A stretch of DNA of 64,000 nt from Erythroxylum novogranatense (GCA_029891385.1 CM057227.1:95981818-96045817); one strand, 5' to 3'. Counted from the stretch's first letter, positions 11,519 to 23,900 are shown. Numbers and translations: made by a program. The notes: generated by a model from the sequence alone, not told the origin.

Positions 11519-11645
11519 TATGGTATTTTATTTTATTTTATAAATTTTAATTATTTATTTATGTAAATCTGGCATAAATAAACGCGAGATTTATATAAAT
11601 AAATGGTTATGTTAAAATTTATGAGATAAAATAAAACACTATAAT
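11519..11645. repeat. fold-back inverted repeat
   Basis: Two AT-rich arms of about 60 bp face each other. The left arm (TATGGTATTTTATTTTATTT...) is mirrored by the right arm (...ATAAAATAAAACACTATA), and the loop region contains AAATCTGGCATAAATAAACG and CGCGAGATTT. The whole could fold into a long hairpin. It resembles a small fold-back MITE, but no clear target duplication was seen. Confidence 0.55.
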
Positions 11646-13104
11646 ATTAAATGTAAAATCATATTCTAATAATAATTGTTGTATAAATATAATGGTGGAA
11701 CTCAAATAATTAATAATTAAACGACAAATTTAACTCAAGCAATTTAATATTATATTCTAATAATTTTTAGAATTAAAAGATAATAAATTAAGAGTGAGAA
11801 TATGTTTGATTTAAAATAAAATAAAAGGAAATTATTATTAATTTTGAATTGTTAATTTAATAAATAATTTATTTAAAATATAATTTATGACAATTTATAT
11901 TTAATAATTGACGATTTCTTTAATATGCACTAAAAACAGTGAATTTTACCGATATAAAGTAAATCCAAATATTTAATACTAGAATAAGTTTTAAAACATA
12001 AATTAATTAGATTATTATCCTAGCCTAAATCCCAATTTAATCAAAACACAACTTTACTGATTAACCCTAAAACAATCCCCATTTTATTTTAGTGTCTCCT
12101 CTGTCGATTTCCAATTCTCTAGTATGCGAAACCTTATTCAGAACGATCTCAATAATGCATATCCAGAGTTTTGCAGGAGTTGCTCAAAAGTTGCTTTAAC
12201 CACAATCTCTACATTCTAAACAATAATCAACGCCATTAAGAACATCCCAAGATCACCTACCCAAAACCGTCTCTTAGAGGTGGTCAAAGAATCAAAACAA
12301 GTGAACAAGGACAACGAAATCATAGTCACAGTCACAGCTAAAGACATCATATAGTAGAGATCCTTTAGAGATATTATCAAACAATGACTCCACAGCTGGA
12401 TTTCACCTTGCCATTACACTGCACCGCTACAATCAAGTCCCTCTCCTTGCCATTACGCTGCACCACTACAATCGAGTCCCCCACCGGTATACAATACATA
12501 TTTTTTTTTTTTTTGTCTCCTAGGAGGTGTCTATTGGGTCGAAGCCGGTGACTAATCCTCCTTCGCAGTACTGATACATCCCTTTCGGAGGCTGCCGTTA
12601 GCCTAGGAGTTTTCTGCATTCTCAAAGACAGGGATCGTGGTGCTTCAGTCATTTTACTGTACCCAAAATCCAAAGAATTCAGAAATTAAAGAAACTTTAA
12701 AATTGAATCATGCTACAACCAATTAATGTTTAGATTATTGTTTCGTATTGATACCGGCACATGCCATAGATCAAAAAATGGTACTATAACAATGATAAAA
12801 ACCAATTGATATTGGCGATTTTGTTTGGTACCTGCAATCAGTACCAGCTCGTACTCAAATTTTCAGTAAATACTAGGTAAAATTGTAAATTCAAAAAGTT
12901 GGGGATGAAATTGAAAACAAATGTTCATAACCCTACATGTTGCAGTGCCCATGGCCAACCTCTCCAATTCTCTCACACTCCATTTGCTCTTCTCTGATTG
13001 TCACTGCCCACTACTCTCCATCATCCCTGGTAGATCTCTATCGTCAGTTCATGTTCATTGCTGAGTAGTTCTTGCTTCTTACTCCTCACTCACCGCTTAT
13101 AGCT
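11646..13104. other. intergenic DNA without a supported gene
   Basis: AT-rich to about 12050, then mixed sequence with a run of about 16 T at 12500. A 98-codon open frame (12377-12673, minus) is Arg- and Lys-rich and resembles nothing I know. A short in-frame run at 12220-12350 (plus, NRLLEVVKESKQVNKDNEII) looks protein-like but ends in tandem stops. No call is made. Confidence 0.4.
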
Positions 13105-13535
13105 TGTCACCCTACAACAGAAGAGAATTTTGGCTATGTTTTCGTCGGTGATGAATTAGAAGACATCTATTGGCGACTAATTAAGACTTTGTCGCCAAAG
13201 TACACTATTTTGCGACATAAATGAGTATATTTCACAACGATTAAAGAAAATCGTCGCAATAGAAGCACGCTTTGCGACGGTTATAGAATTTCGTCGCTAA
13301 TATATTATCGTTTTGAGACTATTATCTAAACCGTCGTACAAAGTTCGAATAAACGAATATATTTTGTGATGAATTTTGAGAAGCGTCATAGTAGAAGCTG
13401 ACTTTTTATGACCATTTTGAAAATTCATCGCCAATATGATAGCATCTTGCGATGATTTTATAAGTCGTCACTAAAGGTTGAGTATGATACTTTTGGCGAC
13501 GAATTAACTCTTGTGGAATTATTTGATAATTTGCT
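13105..13535. mobile_element. decayed DNA transposon with GCGACGAATT-type repeats
   Basis: GCGACGA, TCGTCGC and degraded versions alternate in both orientations roughly every 30-60 bp, in contexts like TTTGCGACGG and TTCGTCGCTAA. Such alternating short motifs are typical of subterminal regions of nonautonomous plant DNA transposons (CACTA and some Mutator types). Candidate ends (CACCCTACAACAG near 13107 and AACTCTTGTGG near 13516) loosely resemble the CACTACAAGA end, but no target duplication was found. Confidence 0.45.
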
Positions 13536-14239
13536 AGGTGAATTTTGATGAATATTTGAATGTGATACTATTCTTAAAATTAATAATATTTGGAGGATAG
13601 TTTGTTAATGCTTAATATACTTCACAATCCTAGTTTAGGTTAATTATAATTTACATTTATATAATCATATTTAAGTTATCTTTTGTTGTCAAGTTGTTTT
13701 CAATGTTTTAAACATATTGTTGAAAAACACATGGTAGCTAATTTAAATTTTGAAAAGTAAATATATTTTGGACATAAAAGATAATCATTCCAAAATTTTA
13801 ATTTTAATAGGATAAAATATTATAAATTTAAGTTAACTACTATTCTTAATCATTAATATTTATTAACAATAAAATAATAATTTATAAAATATTAGAAATG
13901 GTAGCAATATAATATAATGATATATGGTAAGTAGTCCAATATTTTAATTAGAAGTTAACAATTCTTACAGTACATACAATAACAACAACAATATCCAGTT
14001 TGAATCTCAGTAATATGCGGGATCTAGAGAGATCCAATAATACATACCCTTATTTTTAACTAGTAGAGAGGTTATTTACAAAATTCTTATAAATAGAACA
14101 ATAAATAAAATTTAACGCTGATTCCATCGAAAAGGAAATAAAATAATTATTTTTTAGATTACAAGTGACATGAGAGTCAGGTAAAAGTAAATGAGTTTCC
14201 TATATATGGATTTTTAAGAAGGGTCCTTGCACGCTCGAA
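13536..14239. other. AT-rich intergenic stretch
   Basis: I see no gene or clear repeat. It may include unrecognised LTR or transposon debris next to the truncated copia D. Confidence 0.4.
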
Positions 14240-14256
14240 GATATCAATTGAAAAGG

Positions 14257-14838
14257 TCAAAGATCTTCCCTTATATAACCAAGTTTTTTGTGCCATATCA
14301 TCGAAGACCTCTCATTGTTACTTAAGGCAACTGAAGCTTCTCTATCCACTAAAATCTCTCCCTTTATCATGTACAAGTTAGCAGTTATCTTCTCTGCCTT
14401 CATTATCACTAGCTCTCTACGAACTATCTTCATGATTCCCCTTTCACACTCCATCTTACAGCCGAGGTTGTCCAATTGTCCCAACGATAATAGATTCTTC
14501 TGAATTCCCTTAACATGTCATATATGTTGTATGATACAAACAATTCCATCGTACATCTTCATTTTGATAGATCCAATTCCAACAACATTCATGAGCTGAT
14601 CACTGCAGTTATATACAACACCTCCTGAGACTGGTTCATAGTGATAGAACCATTCTTTATGAGAGGTCATGTCATAGGTTACACCATAATCAACCAATCA
14701 CGTATCCTGAGTCATCCTCTTGCCATCATGTGTTGTTGATTCTTCACAGGTCAAGGCATTACTGTCGTCTGATCTGCTTGCAACATTTCCTTGAGGGTTG
14801 GCAACTCTTCCGTGAGGACTAGAACTCTGTTTCAGGTT
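14257..14838 (-). pseudogene. copia D protease and GAG-pre-integrase remnant
   Basis: The lower part (14484-14257) contains NLYMIKGEILVDREASVAL followed by WHKKLGYI, the copia GAG-pre-integrase segment whose last His belongs to the integrase zinc finger. Between 14838 and 14485 the protease domain can be followed only through stops and frame changes. The active-site triplet is not intact. The fragment ends just after this point. Confidence 0.65.
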
Positions 14839-15441
14839 TCAACAATATTTCTTGTAGTGATCTTTCTTGCCACAATTGTAGCACTGGATATTTTTCTTAC
14901 TCCAAGATTTTGAACTACCGTGTTGTTGACTCCCACTAGGACCACATTCCATCGATCTACCTCTTGTCACTGCTAATGCCTCTACTTCCTGTGAAAATCT
15001 CTCCTTATTCTTGCGTTGCTTTTCCTCATCAATGATTACAGCTACAATATTGTCCAAGTTCAAACTTTCCCCACAGGCAAAGTTGGTTGTCAAGTTGATG
15101 ATGAGATAATCGTATGAATCCGGTAAACTTTGAAGTAGAGTTTTCGCTCATTCACTTGTCCCTATCACACAAATTATGTTTTTGAGTTGTGAAATTAGAG
15201 AATTCAGTGCATTGATGTGCTCAGTCACCGTATAAGATTCTGACATCTGTAAAGTGTTCAACTTTCTCTTGAGAAATATTTTGTTGTGTAGGGACTTTGC
15301 CTCGTATATACTTGTAAGATAATCCCAAATTTCTTTGACTGTCTTATCTTTCACTAAGATAGCCCTCATTCTCATCTTCCAAATCGAGAAATTTCTACCG
15401 TTGAATTTATCTACCTTATATTCTCCTTTTACTTCTAACAT
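14839..15441 (-). pseudogene. copia D gag
   Basis: Two open blocks: 15441-15148 starts MLEVKGEYKVDKFNGRNFSIW and runs through the UBN2-type gag domain (KEIWDYLTSIYEAKSLHNKIFLKR). Block 15093-14839 carries the linker and a complete zinc knuckle CYNCGKKDHYKKYC (CX2CX4HX4C). Near 15145 the two are separated by a stop. Gag packages the element RNA. The intact knuckle shows the domain assignment is sound, although the gene is broken. Confidence 0.75.
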
Positions 15442-15651
15442 TTTGCCGAAAAGCTCCTCCCACTATTTCACATAAGTCGACCCTACACGTGAATAGTAAC
15501 CTCATGGGCCCCACATAAAATGAGCCTAAAAAATGATGACACTAAACAACTTAGGAATATCAGGGGGCAATGAGTCCCATTAGGTATGAAAACTGAAAGA
15601 TGGTCCCACAAGAGTATCGTGCACACCCGAGTGTACCACAAAATCTAATTT

Positions 15652-15699
15652 ACTTTCTGATGTAGAGGATTCACACTAAGTGGCAACCATAGAATATAT
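15652..15699 (-). promoter_or_regulatory. conserved copia leader motif, copy in D
   Basis: On the minus strand it reads ATCCTCTACATCAGAAAG, preceded by a degraded GCTCTGTxGTxGCC-type block. The same arrangement occurs in the leaders of copia A (twice) and copia E. It lies between primer-binding site and gag. Confidence 0.5.
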
Positions 15700-15744
15700 G
15701 GTAAATAAATTTAAACTTAACTGAAACGTGGCTTTGATACCACT

Positions 15745-16026
15745 TGTTGAAAAAGAAAGCTCAAAAAGAAAAATATAAAGAAAATAAGTAAGAAATTAAA
15801 GAATACAAGAAATTTACGTGGAAAACCCCAATAAGGTAAAAACTACGGAGAGAGAAGAATTTCACTATAAAAGAAAATTAGGGATTACAAAATTAATCCT
15901 TTAATTTATACATAAAAGTGAAATTTTGTTTTGATGCATTGAAGGAGGAGGAGATAGCCTTCTTTTATAAGCTTCCTTCCTCCTCTCACATTCTCATCCC
16001 ACTGATGTGGAATGAGTGTCTTAACA
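15745..16026 (-). repeat. copia D 5' LTR
   Basis: It starts TGTTGAAAAAG and ends GTCTTAACA (TG...CA). The primer-binding site abuts its left edge. A TATA-like TTTTATAAG lies near 15963-15971. No second copy was found in the window. Confidence 0.75.
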
Positions 16027-16099
16027 ATATGGATTCTATGGCATTAAACATTAAGCATTTGAATTATAGAAAATAATTTTCTATATATTCATTTGGTGG

Positions 16100-17133
16100 T
16101 GGAGAAGACTAACCATAAGTTTTTCTAACTATTGTCTATGCAAGTCCACATCCTTAGGCTCGAAAAAGTCTCTGGTTGAATCTTCAACGATTAGGCAGTC
16201 AACTTTCTAACATATGGTTGGTTAGTGGAGGTTTTAACTATATCTTACATAACTTAGAGAAAACAGAGGGCTCGGAAGCTTGTCGGTTATTTTTAGGATT
16301 GGGTTTTCAATGCACGGATGCTCGATCTTGAGTTTCACGGGTAAACTTTTACCTAGGCAAGAGGTTGAATTCATGAACAACTAGATAAAGCAGTGAGCAA
16401 TGCCTTCTTTTTTTAGGGTTTCCCTAACACCATTATGTTCCATATTCCGAGATTGGGCTTTGATCATTGTCCCATTCTCACTTGCATAATGAACAAACTG
16501 TTACAATGTCAATCCAAGAGGAGGTTTCAGTTTCTTGCCCCTTAGTTGCTGGACTAGAGCTTTATGTGCTTTTTAAGGTTTGTATGGCCTATAAATGGTG
16601 AATTTTCCACTAACATGAATTCTTTCATTGAAGAAGCCTCCAGGTGGAATGCTGATGTTTTGGCAACATTTTTAAAAGGAAAGCAATATTGAAGTGAAGA
16701 TTGGATGGTGTTCAATGAGCATTGGCCATGCACAGGATGTCGAATATTAATAAGGTAGAAGATATATTGAAGAGGGAATTGGATCTTGTCCTAGATCTAG
16801 AAGAAGTTTACTGGCAACATAAATCTAGGATAGACTGGATTGCAAACGGAGATCACAATAAGTTTTATTTTTATCGAACGATGATCTAGTCAAAATATTT
16901 AAGAGAGTGGAGGTCCTTAAGGATAGTTTAGGCAATATGCTCCATAACCATGCTTTGCGTTGCCATATTGTTGAGTATTTTACTAACATGTATACTCTCA
17001 ACACAAACGTTTCCATTTCAGTAGAAAGGGCTAGTTTGTTTCCTACTATTGATGCCCAGGCGATGGAGAGTTTTAGGGGGTACAGATGAGGAAATCAAGA
17101 GGACCATTTTCAGTATGAAGCCAATGAAGGCTC
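16100..17133 (+). pseudogene. LINE endonuclease and linker
   Basis: Frame-hopping translation gives the apurinic/apyrimidinic-type endonuclease end of a plant L1. WLVSGGFNYI (about 16213) stands for the usual GDFN motif with Asp replaced by Gly. It is followed by FxDWVFNARxLDLEF-like and LDKAVSNAFF segments (about 16300-16410) and a segment around IPRLG.DHCPI. Then come the linker (YWQHKSRIDWIANGDHNKF, about 16808-16867) and the start of the reverse transcriptase domain (DEEIKRTIFSMKPMKA, about 17088-17132), where copia A cuts in. Many stops. Confidence 0.75.
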
Positions 17134-17505
17134 TGTTAGGAAATTAAACTATTTTCACGCAATAAAAAATGCCAGTAAAACAACACAAAATTTGATAACG
17201 GAATTCAGCCAAATTGTGCCTACGTCTCCGGAGCTACTGCACACCCTTTTTATTAGGGAGAAAAACAACACTTACAAGTGTTTACACTCAACACTCAACT
17301 CACTAGTATTTTCACACGCTCTCAACCCTTACCCCAATACACCCCAAAAATTACTCATAAAAATTTACTACTCTTACTAAGAGTAAATATTTTTGTCTTA
17401 GTTTTGGATGAGATAAATGGGAGGGGGAGAGGGTTTATTTATAGGTTGTAAGCCACCCCCCTCCCTCACTTATTTCCAATATGGGAATAAGTCCCTTACC
17501 TAACA
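17134..17505 (-). repeat. copia A 3' LTR
   Basis: TGTTAGGAAATTAAAC at one end and CTTACCTAACA at the other. It contains a GGGTTTATTTATAGG TATA-like block. The partner LTR is at 27946-28316. Confidence 0.92.
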
Positions 17506-17565
17506 ATCTCCCACTTGAAGACTGATTTTAATATGTCTTCACACCTGGTTGATACAGTAGCTCGT

Positions 17566-17931
17566 CTAGATTTTATTACTCTTGCAGGCCAACTGAAGTT
17601 GTGTGATTGTCACCACCTTGGTTAACATGTCTGCAGGGTTCTTGCTTCCAAGAATCTTCTCAAGTGTTAACACTTCATCTTCTAGCAAGGACCTGATGAA
17701 ATGATAACGAACACCGATATGCTTAGTTCGGGAGTGGAATGTTGGATTCTTAGCCAGATGAATTGCACTCTGACTGTCACTATATAGCACATTTTTCTCC
17801 TGCATGAAACCCAACTCTGACAGCAAATTCTGAAGCCAAATCATCTCTTTGCTAGCTTCAGTTATTGCTATATACTCAGCTTCTGTAGTAAATAAGGCAA
17901 CAATCTTCTGAATCTGCGATATCCAACTCAC
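17566..17931 (-). pseudogene. copia A RNase H
   Basis: The open block of 121 codons contains TTEAEYIAITEASKEMIWL (second catalytic Glu), VLYSDSQSAIHLAKNP (third catalytic Asp) and HSRTKHIGVRYHFIR, the standard C-terminal blocks of copia RNase H. It ends with VADxLTK-like NPADMLTKVVT and the terminal stop just before the polypurine tract. The first catalytic Asp lies upstream across a stop, between 17931 and 18235. RNase H would remove the RNA strand during cDNA synthesis. Confidence 0.85.
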
Positions 17932-18234
17932 AGCTGTTGTACCGACAGTAAAGATGTAACCAGTGATGCTCCTTTCTCTATCAAGTTCACCTGCATAATC
18001 TGAGTCAACAAAGCCTTGTACTTTTATTTCTCCTTTGCTAAAGTATAGGCATTTCTTGGTAGTGCCTCGAAGATATCTTAAAATCCACTTTACTGCTTCT
18101 CAGTGGACTTTTCCTGGATTTTCCATGAATCTGCTAACTGCTCCCACCTTATGGCCTATGTCTAGCCTTGTGCATACCATGACATACATCAAGCTTCCAA
18201 TAGTAGAGGCATAAGGAATTTTCGCCATCAAGTC

Positions 18235-19273
18235 TCACTCTTCATTTGTTTGAGGTGACTGATTTTGGGATAGGCGAAAATGACTAGCAAGGGGAGTGCT
18301 GACTGGTTTAGCATTCGCCATGTTAAACCGTTGCAAAACACGATTAATGTATTCTGCTTGAGATAACTGTAATTTCCCTTTCTGCCTATTTCTGGTAATC
18401 TGCATCCCAAGAATCTTCTTAGCTGGACCCAGATCTTTCATGTCAAATTCTTTTGACAATTGTTTCTTCAAATTTCTGATATCATCCATATTGAGACCCA
18501 CAACTAACATGTCATCGACATAAAGTAGCAAAATGATATAACTTGACTGATATCTCTTGATATAACAACAGTGGTCGACATTGCACTTCTGGAAGTCTTC
18601 CCTATGTATAAAGTTTTCAAACTTTCGTACGTACACGCCTTGGGGCTTGTTTGCATCGCATGCTTTTTTTCAACTTACACACTAAATGCTCTTTTCTTTT
18701 CTCCAAGAAACCCTCTGGCTGGTGCATAAATATCTCCTCGTCTAAGTCTCCATGAAGAAATGTTGTCTTCACATCAAGCTGCTCAAGATGGAGATCTTGA
18801 CTTGCAACAATACTTAACACCGTTCTGATGGTATTAAGCTTCACCATCGGAGAGAAAATGTCTGTATAGTCTATTCCTTCCTTCTGTTGGAATCCTTTGA
18901 CTACTAACCGAGCTTTATATCTCTTGGAACCATCAAACTCCTCTTTGACCCGACATACCCATTTGTTGTGAAGAGCCTTCTTTCCATTTGGTGACTTTGT
19001 TAGTTCCCAAGTCTGATTTGAGATTAAAGATCTCATCTCATCTGTCATTGCAAGCTCCCACTTGCTGGCATCTTCTGTTTGGAACGCCTCTTTGTAAGAC
19101 TCAGGCTCGCCTCCATCAGTTAACAATAGATAGTCTGAGAATCTCCTGTTTGGCACATGAGGTCGAGAAGACCTTCTTAACTCAGGAACAGGAGAGGTGG
19201 GCTGTGGTGATTCAGGTTGAGCTTCTTCTTCAACAGTTTCCTCTGATTGAGGATTTACTTCCATTTGTCTCAC
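18235..19273 (-). pseudogene. copia A reverse transcriptase
   Basis: Two overlapping open blocks (19273-18617 and 18636-18235). The first has the linker, then WVCRVKEEFDGSKRYKARLV, VKGFQQKEGIDY, FSPMVKLNTIRTVLSIVA, QLDVKTTFLHGDLDEEIFM and the start of the KLKKSMRCKQAPR block. The second has the catalytic YVDDMLVVG and GLNMDDIRNLKKQL up to KDLGPAKKILGMQI. LDVKTTFLHG normally reads LDVKTAFLHG. A frame change near 18640 disrupts the region where YGLKQAPR would be. Confidence 0.85.
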
Positions 19274-19918
19274 TGGAAAAGTTGGGATATTGCTGATATC
19301 AACAAATACAGGGTCTCTCTGAGGGGTGTTCTCTGATGTCGGTCTTTATACATCAGCTTTTCATTAAAGACAACATCTCTACTCCGAATGATCTTCTTGT
19401 TTTCATCATCCCAAATGCGATATCCAAACTCATCCTCACCATAGCCAATAAATGTGCATTTATTAGATTTTGGATCAAGTTTATTTCTTCCTTGATCACT
19501 GATATGCACATATGTTGTACAACCAAATACCTTGAGGTGTGAAAGATTCACATCTTTTCCACTCCAAACCTCCTCTGGTATCTTGTACTCCAATGGAACT
19601 GATGGACCTCTGTTGATAAGATAAGCTGCTGTGTTGACTGCTTCTGCCCAGAACTATTTTGGTAAACCTGATTGCATCCGCATACTTCTAGCTCTTTCAA
19701 TTAAGTTTCGATTCATACGCTCCGCTACACCATTATGTTGTGGCGTTCCTGGCAAGGTTCTCTCTATTATGATTCCATGCTCGTAGCAGAACTTTTTGAA
19801 TCTAGTGTCCTCATATTCTCCACCATTGTCAGTTTTGAGCTTCTTTATCTTGAGACCCGTCTCATTTTCAGCCATAGCCTTCCATGTTTTAAAAGCATCA
19901 AATACTTCTGACTTGTGT
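19270..19918 (-). pseudogene. copia A integrase, C-terminal part
   Basis: Open blocks 19875-19654 and 19593-19270 carry LKTDNGGEY (second catalytic Asp), TPQHNGVAERMNRNLIERARSM (catalytic Glu), VWSGKDVNLSHLKVFGC, and the GKGIRxR-like tail. The block upstream (EVFDAFKTWKAM) is cut at 19918 by element B; the rest of the integrase resumes at 26041. There is a stop after GLPK near 19654. Confidence 0.85.
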
Positions 19919-20246
19919 CTCAGTGATCGCGGCTTTGTCGATTCGACCTTACGATCGATCCTTGGAAACCGGTCAAAAATAATTTATACCAAGGATTGCA
20001 GTATAGTTTGCAACCTCGGGTCGTCTCACTTAATCGGAACCTAATGAAATGGACCTAAACTAGCCTATATGTCATAAAATGCAAGTGAAATCAGTGAAAA
20101 AAAGGGGGTTTTGTTTGAAAACATTAACTACACTAAAAAGCATGTAAAAAGTATTTTTGGATTTTTTTGAAAATAGAAAAAAGAAAATACTAAAGCAAGT
20201 GATAAAATCCTCTTGAAAACGAGCTTTGGCTATCACAGTTCAAAAC

Positions 20247-20895
20247 TAAGTGTGAATGGTAAACCTTAAAGAACTTACTTTAAGTCCAAGGTCTTAATTA
20301 ATGGACTCCTGTCACTCTCGATTCCATTTCTCAAGACCCCATTAAGTGCTCTTGAGCCTCAGAACCTTAAAGGACTCTTTAAGTCCAGGATCTTGATCAA
20401 TGAACTCCATTGCTCAAGATCCCGTTAAGCTCATCTTAGTGTGTGCGGTGGGATTAGAAATCACTAAGTTTGAATGGTAAACCTTAAAGAACTATCTTTA
20501 AGTCCAGGATCTTGATTAATGGACTCCTGTCACTCTCGACTCCATTTCTCAAGACCCCATTGAGTGCTCTTGAGCCTCCGAACCTTAAAGGACTCTTTAA
20601 GTCCAAGATCTTGATCAATGAACTCCATTGCTCAAGATCCTGTTAAGCTCATCTTAGTGTGTGCGGTGGGATTAGAAATCACTAAGTTTGAATGGTAAAC
20701 CTTAAAGAACTATCTTTAAGTCCAGGATCTTGATTAATGGACTCCTGTCACTCTCGACTCCATTTCTCAAGACCCCATTGAGTGCTCTTGAGCCTCAGAA
20801 CCTTAAAGGATTCTTTAAGTCCAAGGCTTTAATCAATGAACTTCATTGCTTAAAACCTTGTTAAAAGCATCTTAGTGTGTGCGGTGGATTTGTCA
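20247..20895. repeat. 218-bp tandem repeat, three copies
   Basis: Copies start near 20254, 20472 and 20690 (exact period 218). Each contains two related half-units of the form CCTTAAAGxAC...CTTTAAGTCCAxGxTCTTGAT followed by AATGxACTCC. The last copy is slightly degraded. The repeat lies within the LTR of element B. Confidence 0.9.
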
Positions 20896-20929
20896 ATGCA
20901 ATGGGTCAAATGAAATCTAGCATCAACTC

Positions 20930-23900
20930 TGTAGCACCCCCATACCATAGGATATGTATCGGGACGCCCGTAGGTCATTCCGACACATACCCTACGATAA
21001 GGGTGCGCTACGAACAACCACTAACACTCCACATGGCATCAAAATCATAAAGCATTTATATGAAATCCACTAAATTTTTTTTTAAACCATAAATTCTCAT
21101 TTCATAACCTCAAAGCAGTAAATTTACACAACTGATGTGTTCTGTACAATACTCCAAAAGAAAATCAAACAAAAAGGCTAACTAGGTCATCCCTCAAAAG
21201 GTGCCAGCTGACCGACCTGTGTGCCATGACTTCTCTTGCCAACTCAATCTACACGGCAGGAAAAGTCCCTCTGGAGCTATAAGTCTACTCTCTCGGTCCT
21301 GAAAAATAATTTGCAATTTTGGGTGAGTTTGCGAACTCAGTGAGGAACCATCATCGATGGTTCACCCAATTCATGCATATACACAGCTACGCACAATTAT
21401 CTCACCAAATCACATTTAGTAGTACCACATAATTTTCATACCAATCCAAAGAATCAATTCAAATGCATATGGAATGTGTATGAAACGCTTTTCCAATTTA
21501 TTACGTTGTTGTGACTGAGCGCCTGAAACTGTCCCATTAAGGGCGCATTAAACGGTGAGCCATAGGCTCTGAATCACTATGGGCTCAAGGCTCAATTACG
21601 TTGAGCTTAAAGCTCGCTATCGCTTCCGTCACAATCGCCAATCATCGATCATGCAATTATGCATGAAGTGCATATGTCCAAATAAAACAACACCAACATC
21701 ATATCAGATCCCAATTCAATATGTACACATAAATCTTGTACAGGTAATCACATATGACACTTCTATGTCAAATTTTCCAATCCATCGGACCTCCTATCCG
21801 CAATCCAGCACAAACAAACACAATTTTCCCACCATTATTCTCCACAGGTTCTAAGTGCAGAATTATAAACACTTACTAACCGAGGAACCATCTAGGTTAC
21901 TCACCTAATAACTTCCGAAGCTAATGTCGGAAGTCTCGCAACGCCCTCAGGATGACGCTCCAACCGAGCCTCTATAACAATTAAAATAAGTAAACATTAC
22001 CAACCGAATAGATAAAATACTAAACAATGCACATGGAATAAGTAAAACGTGTATAATGCATGCTCATGGCATTCCGGCCCTAATCCAAAATTTTCCCATT
22101 AAAAAAATCCGTCTAAAATTAGAAACCTATTGGCGCCGACGGTGCATAATTGGACCTCTATAGGTCCCCAATTACAAAATAATGATTAAAGGCTCCGTTA
22201 CTCGGTGCCACGTTAATTTCTCTTCCAAAATTTCCAATTTCTCACAAAATGAAATTAATATTCTACTTAATCCGATGCCTCAAGAATCAGGTCAATCGGA
22301 TGTCGGACGGAAAAGAAATTGACAAAAGAAACAATTAGGCCAACTAAAATAATAATAATATATATATATATAAATATATATAGCGCTTGCCTCATGGGCG
22401 ACATGTCGCCTCATGAGGTCGACTCGCCTTCGTCATGAGGGCGAGGAGTCGCCTCGAGAGGGTCGATCTACCTCGCCTCATGAGGGCGAGGAGTCGCCTC
22501 GCGATCCGCGAGGTTCAACCTCACTTCATTCCTTTTTTTTCCTATTTTAATCCAAATTTCCAACAACAATAACTCTTAGCACACAAACCGGAAAAATACA
22601 AACCATAGCTTGTTGGAAAGATAATGAAAGCTCTACCATTCTCATGAAGACCATAAAATCAATTTCACTCTTAATGGTGTCAAAATCCCTTCAAAGCTAC
22701 TGCCTACTCAAATCCCATTAAAACAGAACAGTACATTTCAAATTCCTTAACTCTCTGATTCTTCAGCCAAAATTACCACATAAATATGCTCAATAAGTTC
22801 ACAATGTCATCTACAACTTTCATGAACAACCCAAAATCAAATTCCATTGCTAAACAAGTCAATTAATTCAGTCAATGTTGCTGTCCCTGAAATCATTCAA
22901 TTTGAGCAGGAAACTTATAACAAGCATAACTCCCTGTACACAAGTCAGAAAAATCTGAACTTTATATCCCTGAAAAGATAAATCCTTGAACTTCAATTTT
23001 CATGAAGAACTCAATTTCCAATTTAATTTCTAACCATTTCAAAACTGTCATGCAAGTTACTTCCATGATCAGCAATTCCTAACCTAATGCAGGATCAGTT
23101 TTTGCAAAATCATAACTCCCAACTCTGACCTCTAAAATTACACACCATAAATCATTTTCAAGATAATGTCTTCCTCTACAACTTTGCAGAAGATCACTCA
23201 CACCAATTCAGTCCACAAAATTGCTAAAATTGCTCCCAAGCAGAAAGCTCACAAAATCAACACTTTCACTAGGTTTCTCCAAAAGCATAAAACCAATCAA
23301 TAGTAATCAGTTCATATCTCCCAATATACAACTAGAAAATTAGCAAGATCAGTGGCAATGGAAAGCTAACTCAATATGCCTCAACTTTCATAAAGACCCT
23401 TTTTCCTAGTTCCATACCAATTAATTTAGAAAAAATCAACAAAACACATTACTCATACTTGCGGTTACTGTTCACAGGCAATAAAACAGTAACTTTCCAT
23501 GCAAATTTTCGCCCTTCTAGCATTACAATTTAACAACACCTATTTCACACTAAATTGAAGCCAACATCCCAAAGTTTAATTGGGCACAAACTTCACCTCA
23601 TTTGCACACCTACACAATAAGTTATGATCAAAATATTCCAACTGGTCAAACACCAATTTTCCAGATTTCAACATTACCCTAACTCCTATCACTTCTAACA
23701 TCAATAACACATCACTAAGCATCCATTCCTACCTCTAATTCAACCACAAATTCATCACAACATAAACTTCTATTATGACACAAAATTTGGCAGCACCTAC
23801 ACAAATGATCTTCCTAAATTTTCCATTCATCTATCCTTACAAACTCAATCCAAAACCAAGCTAAAATCAATAAGAAGTATAGTCATTCATTCATCCATAA

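Larger units (their letters stand above)
14240..16026 (-). mobile_element. copia D, 5' LTR-gag-protease fragment
   Basis: The fragment holds, from right to left, a 282-bp LTR (16026-15745), a tRNA-Met-type primer-binding site (minus-strand TGGTATCAAAGCC right next to the LTR), a leader, gag (15441-14839) and protease to the GAG-pre-integrase segment (to about 14257). Integrase, reverse transcriptase, RNase H and the 3' LTR are absent, so the copy was truncated on its left. The gag type and leader motif place it in the same broad copia group as A and E. Confidence 0.8.

Noticed and set aside
12377..12673. 98-codon Arg-rich minus-strand frame
   Set aside because: No recognisable domain, and its C-terminal half contains an imperfect direct repeat (CCATTACxCTGCACC) in noncoding-like DNA.
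20247..20895. CRISPR-like array
   Set aside because: The repeats are 218 bp with no short spacers and lie in a plant LTR.
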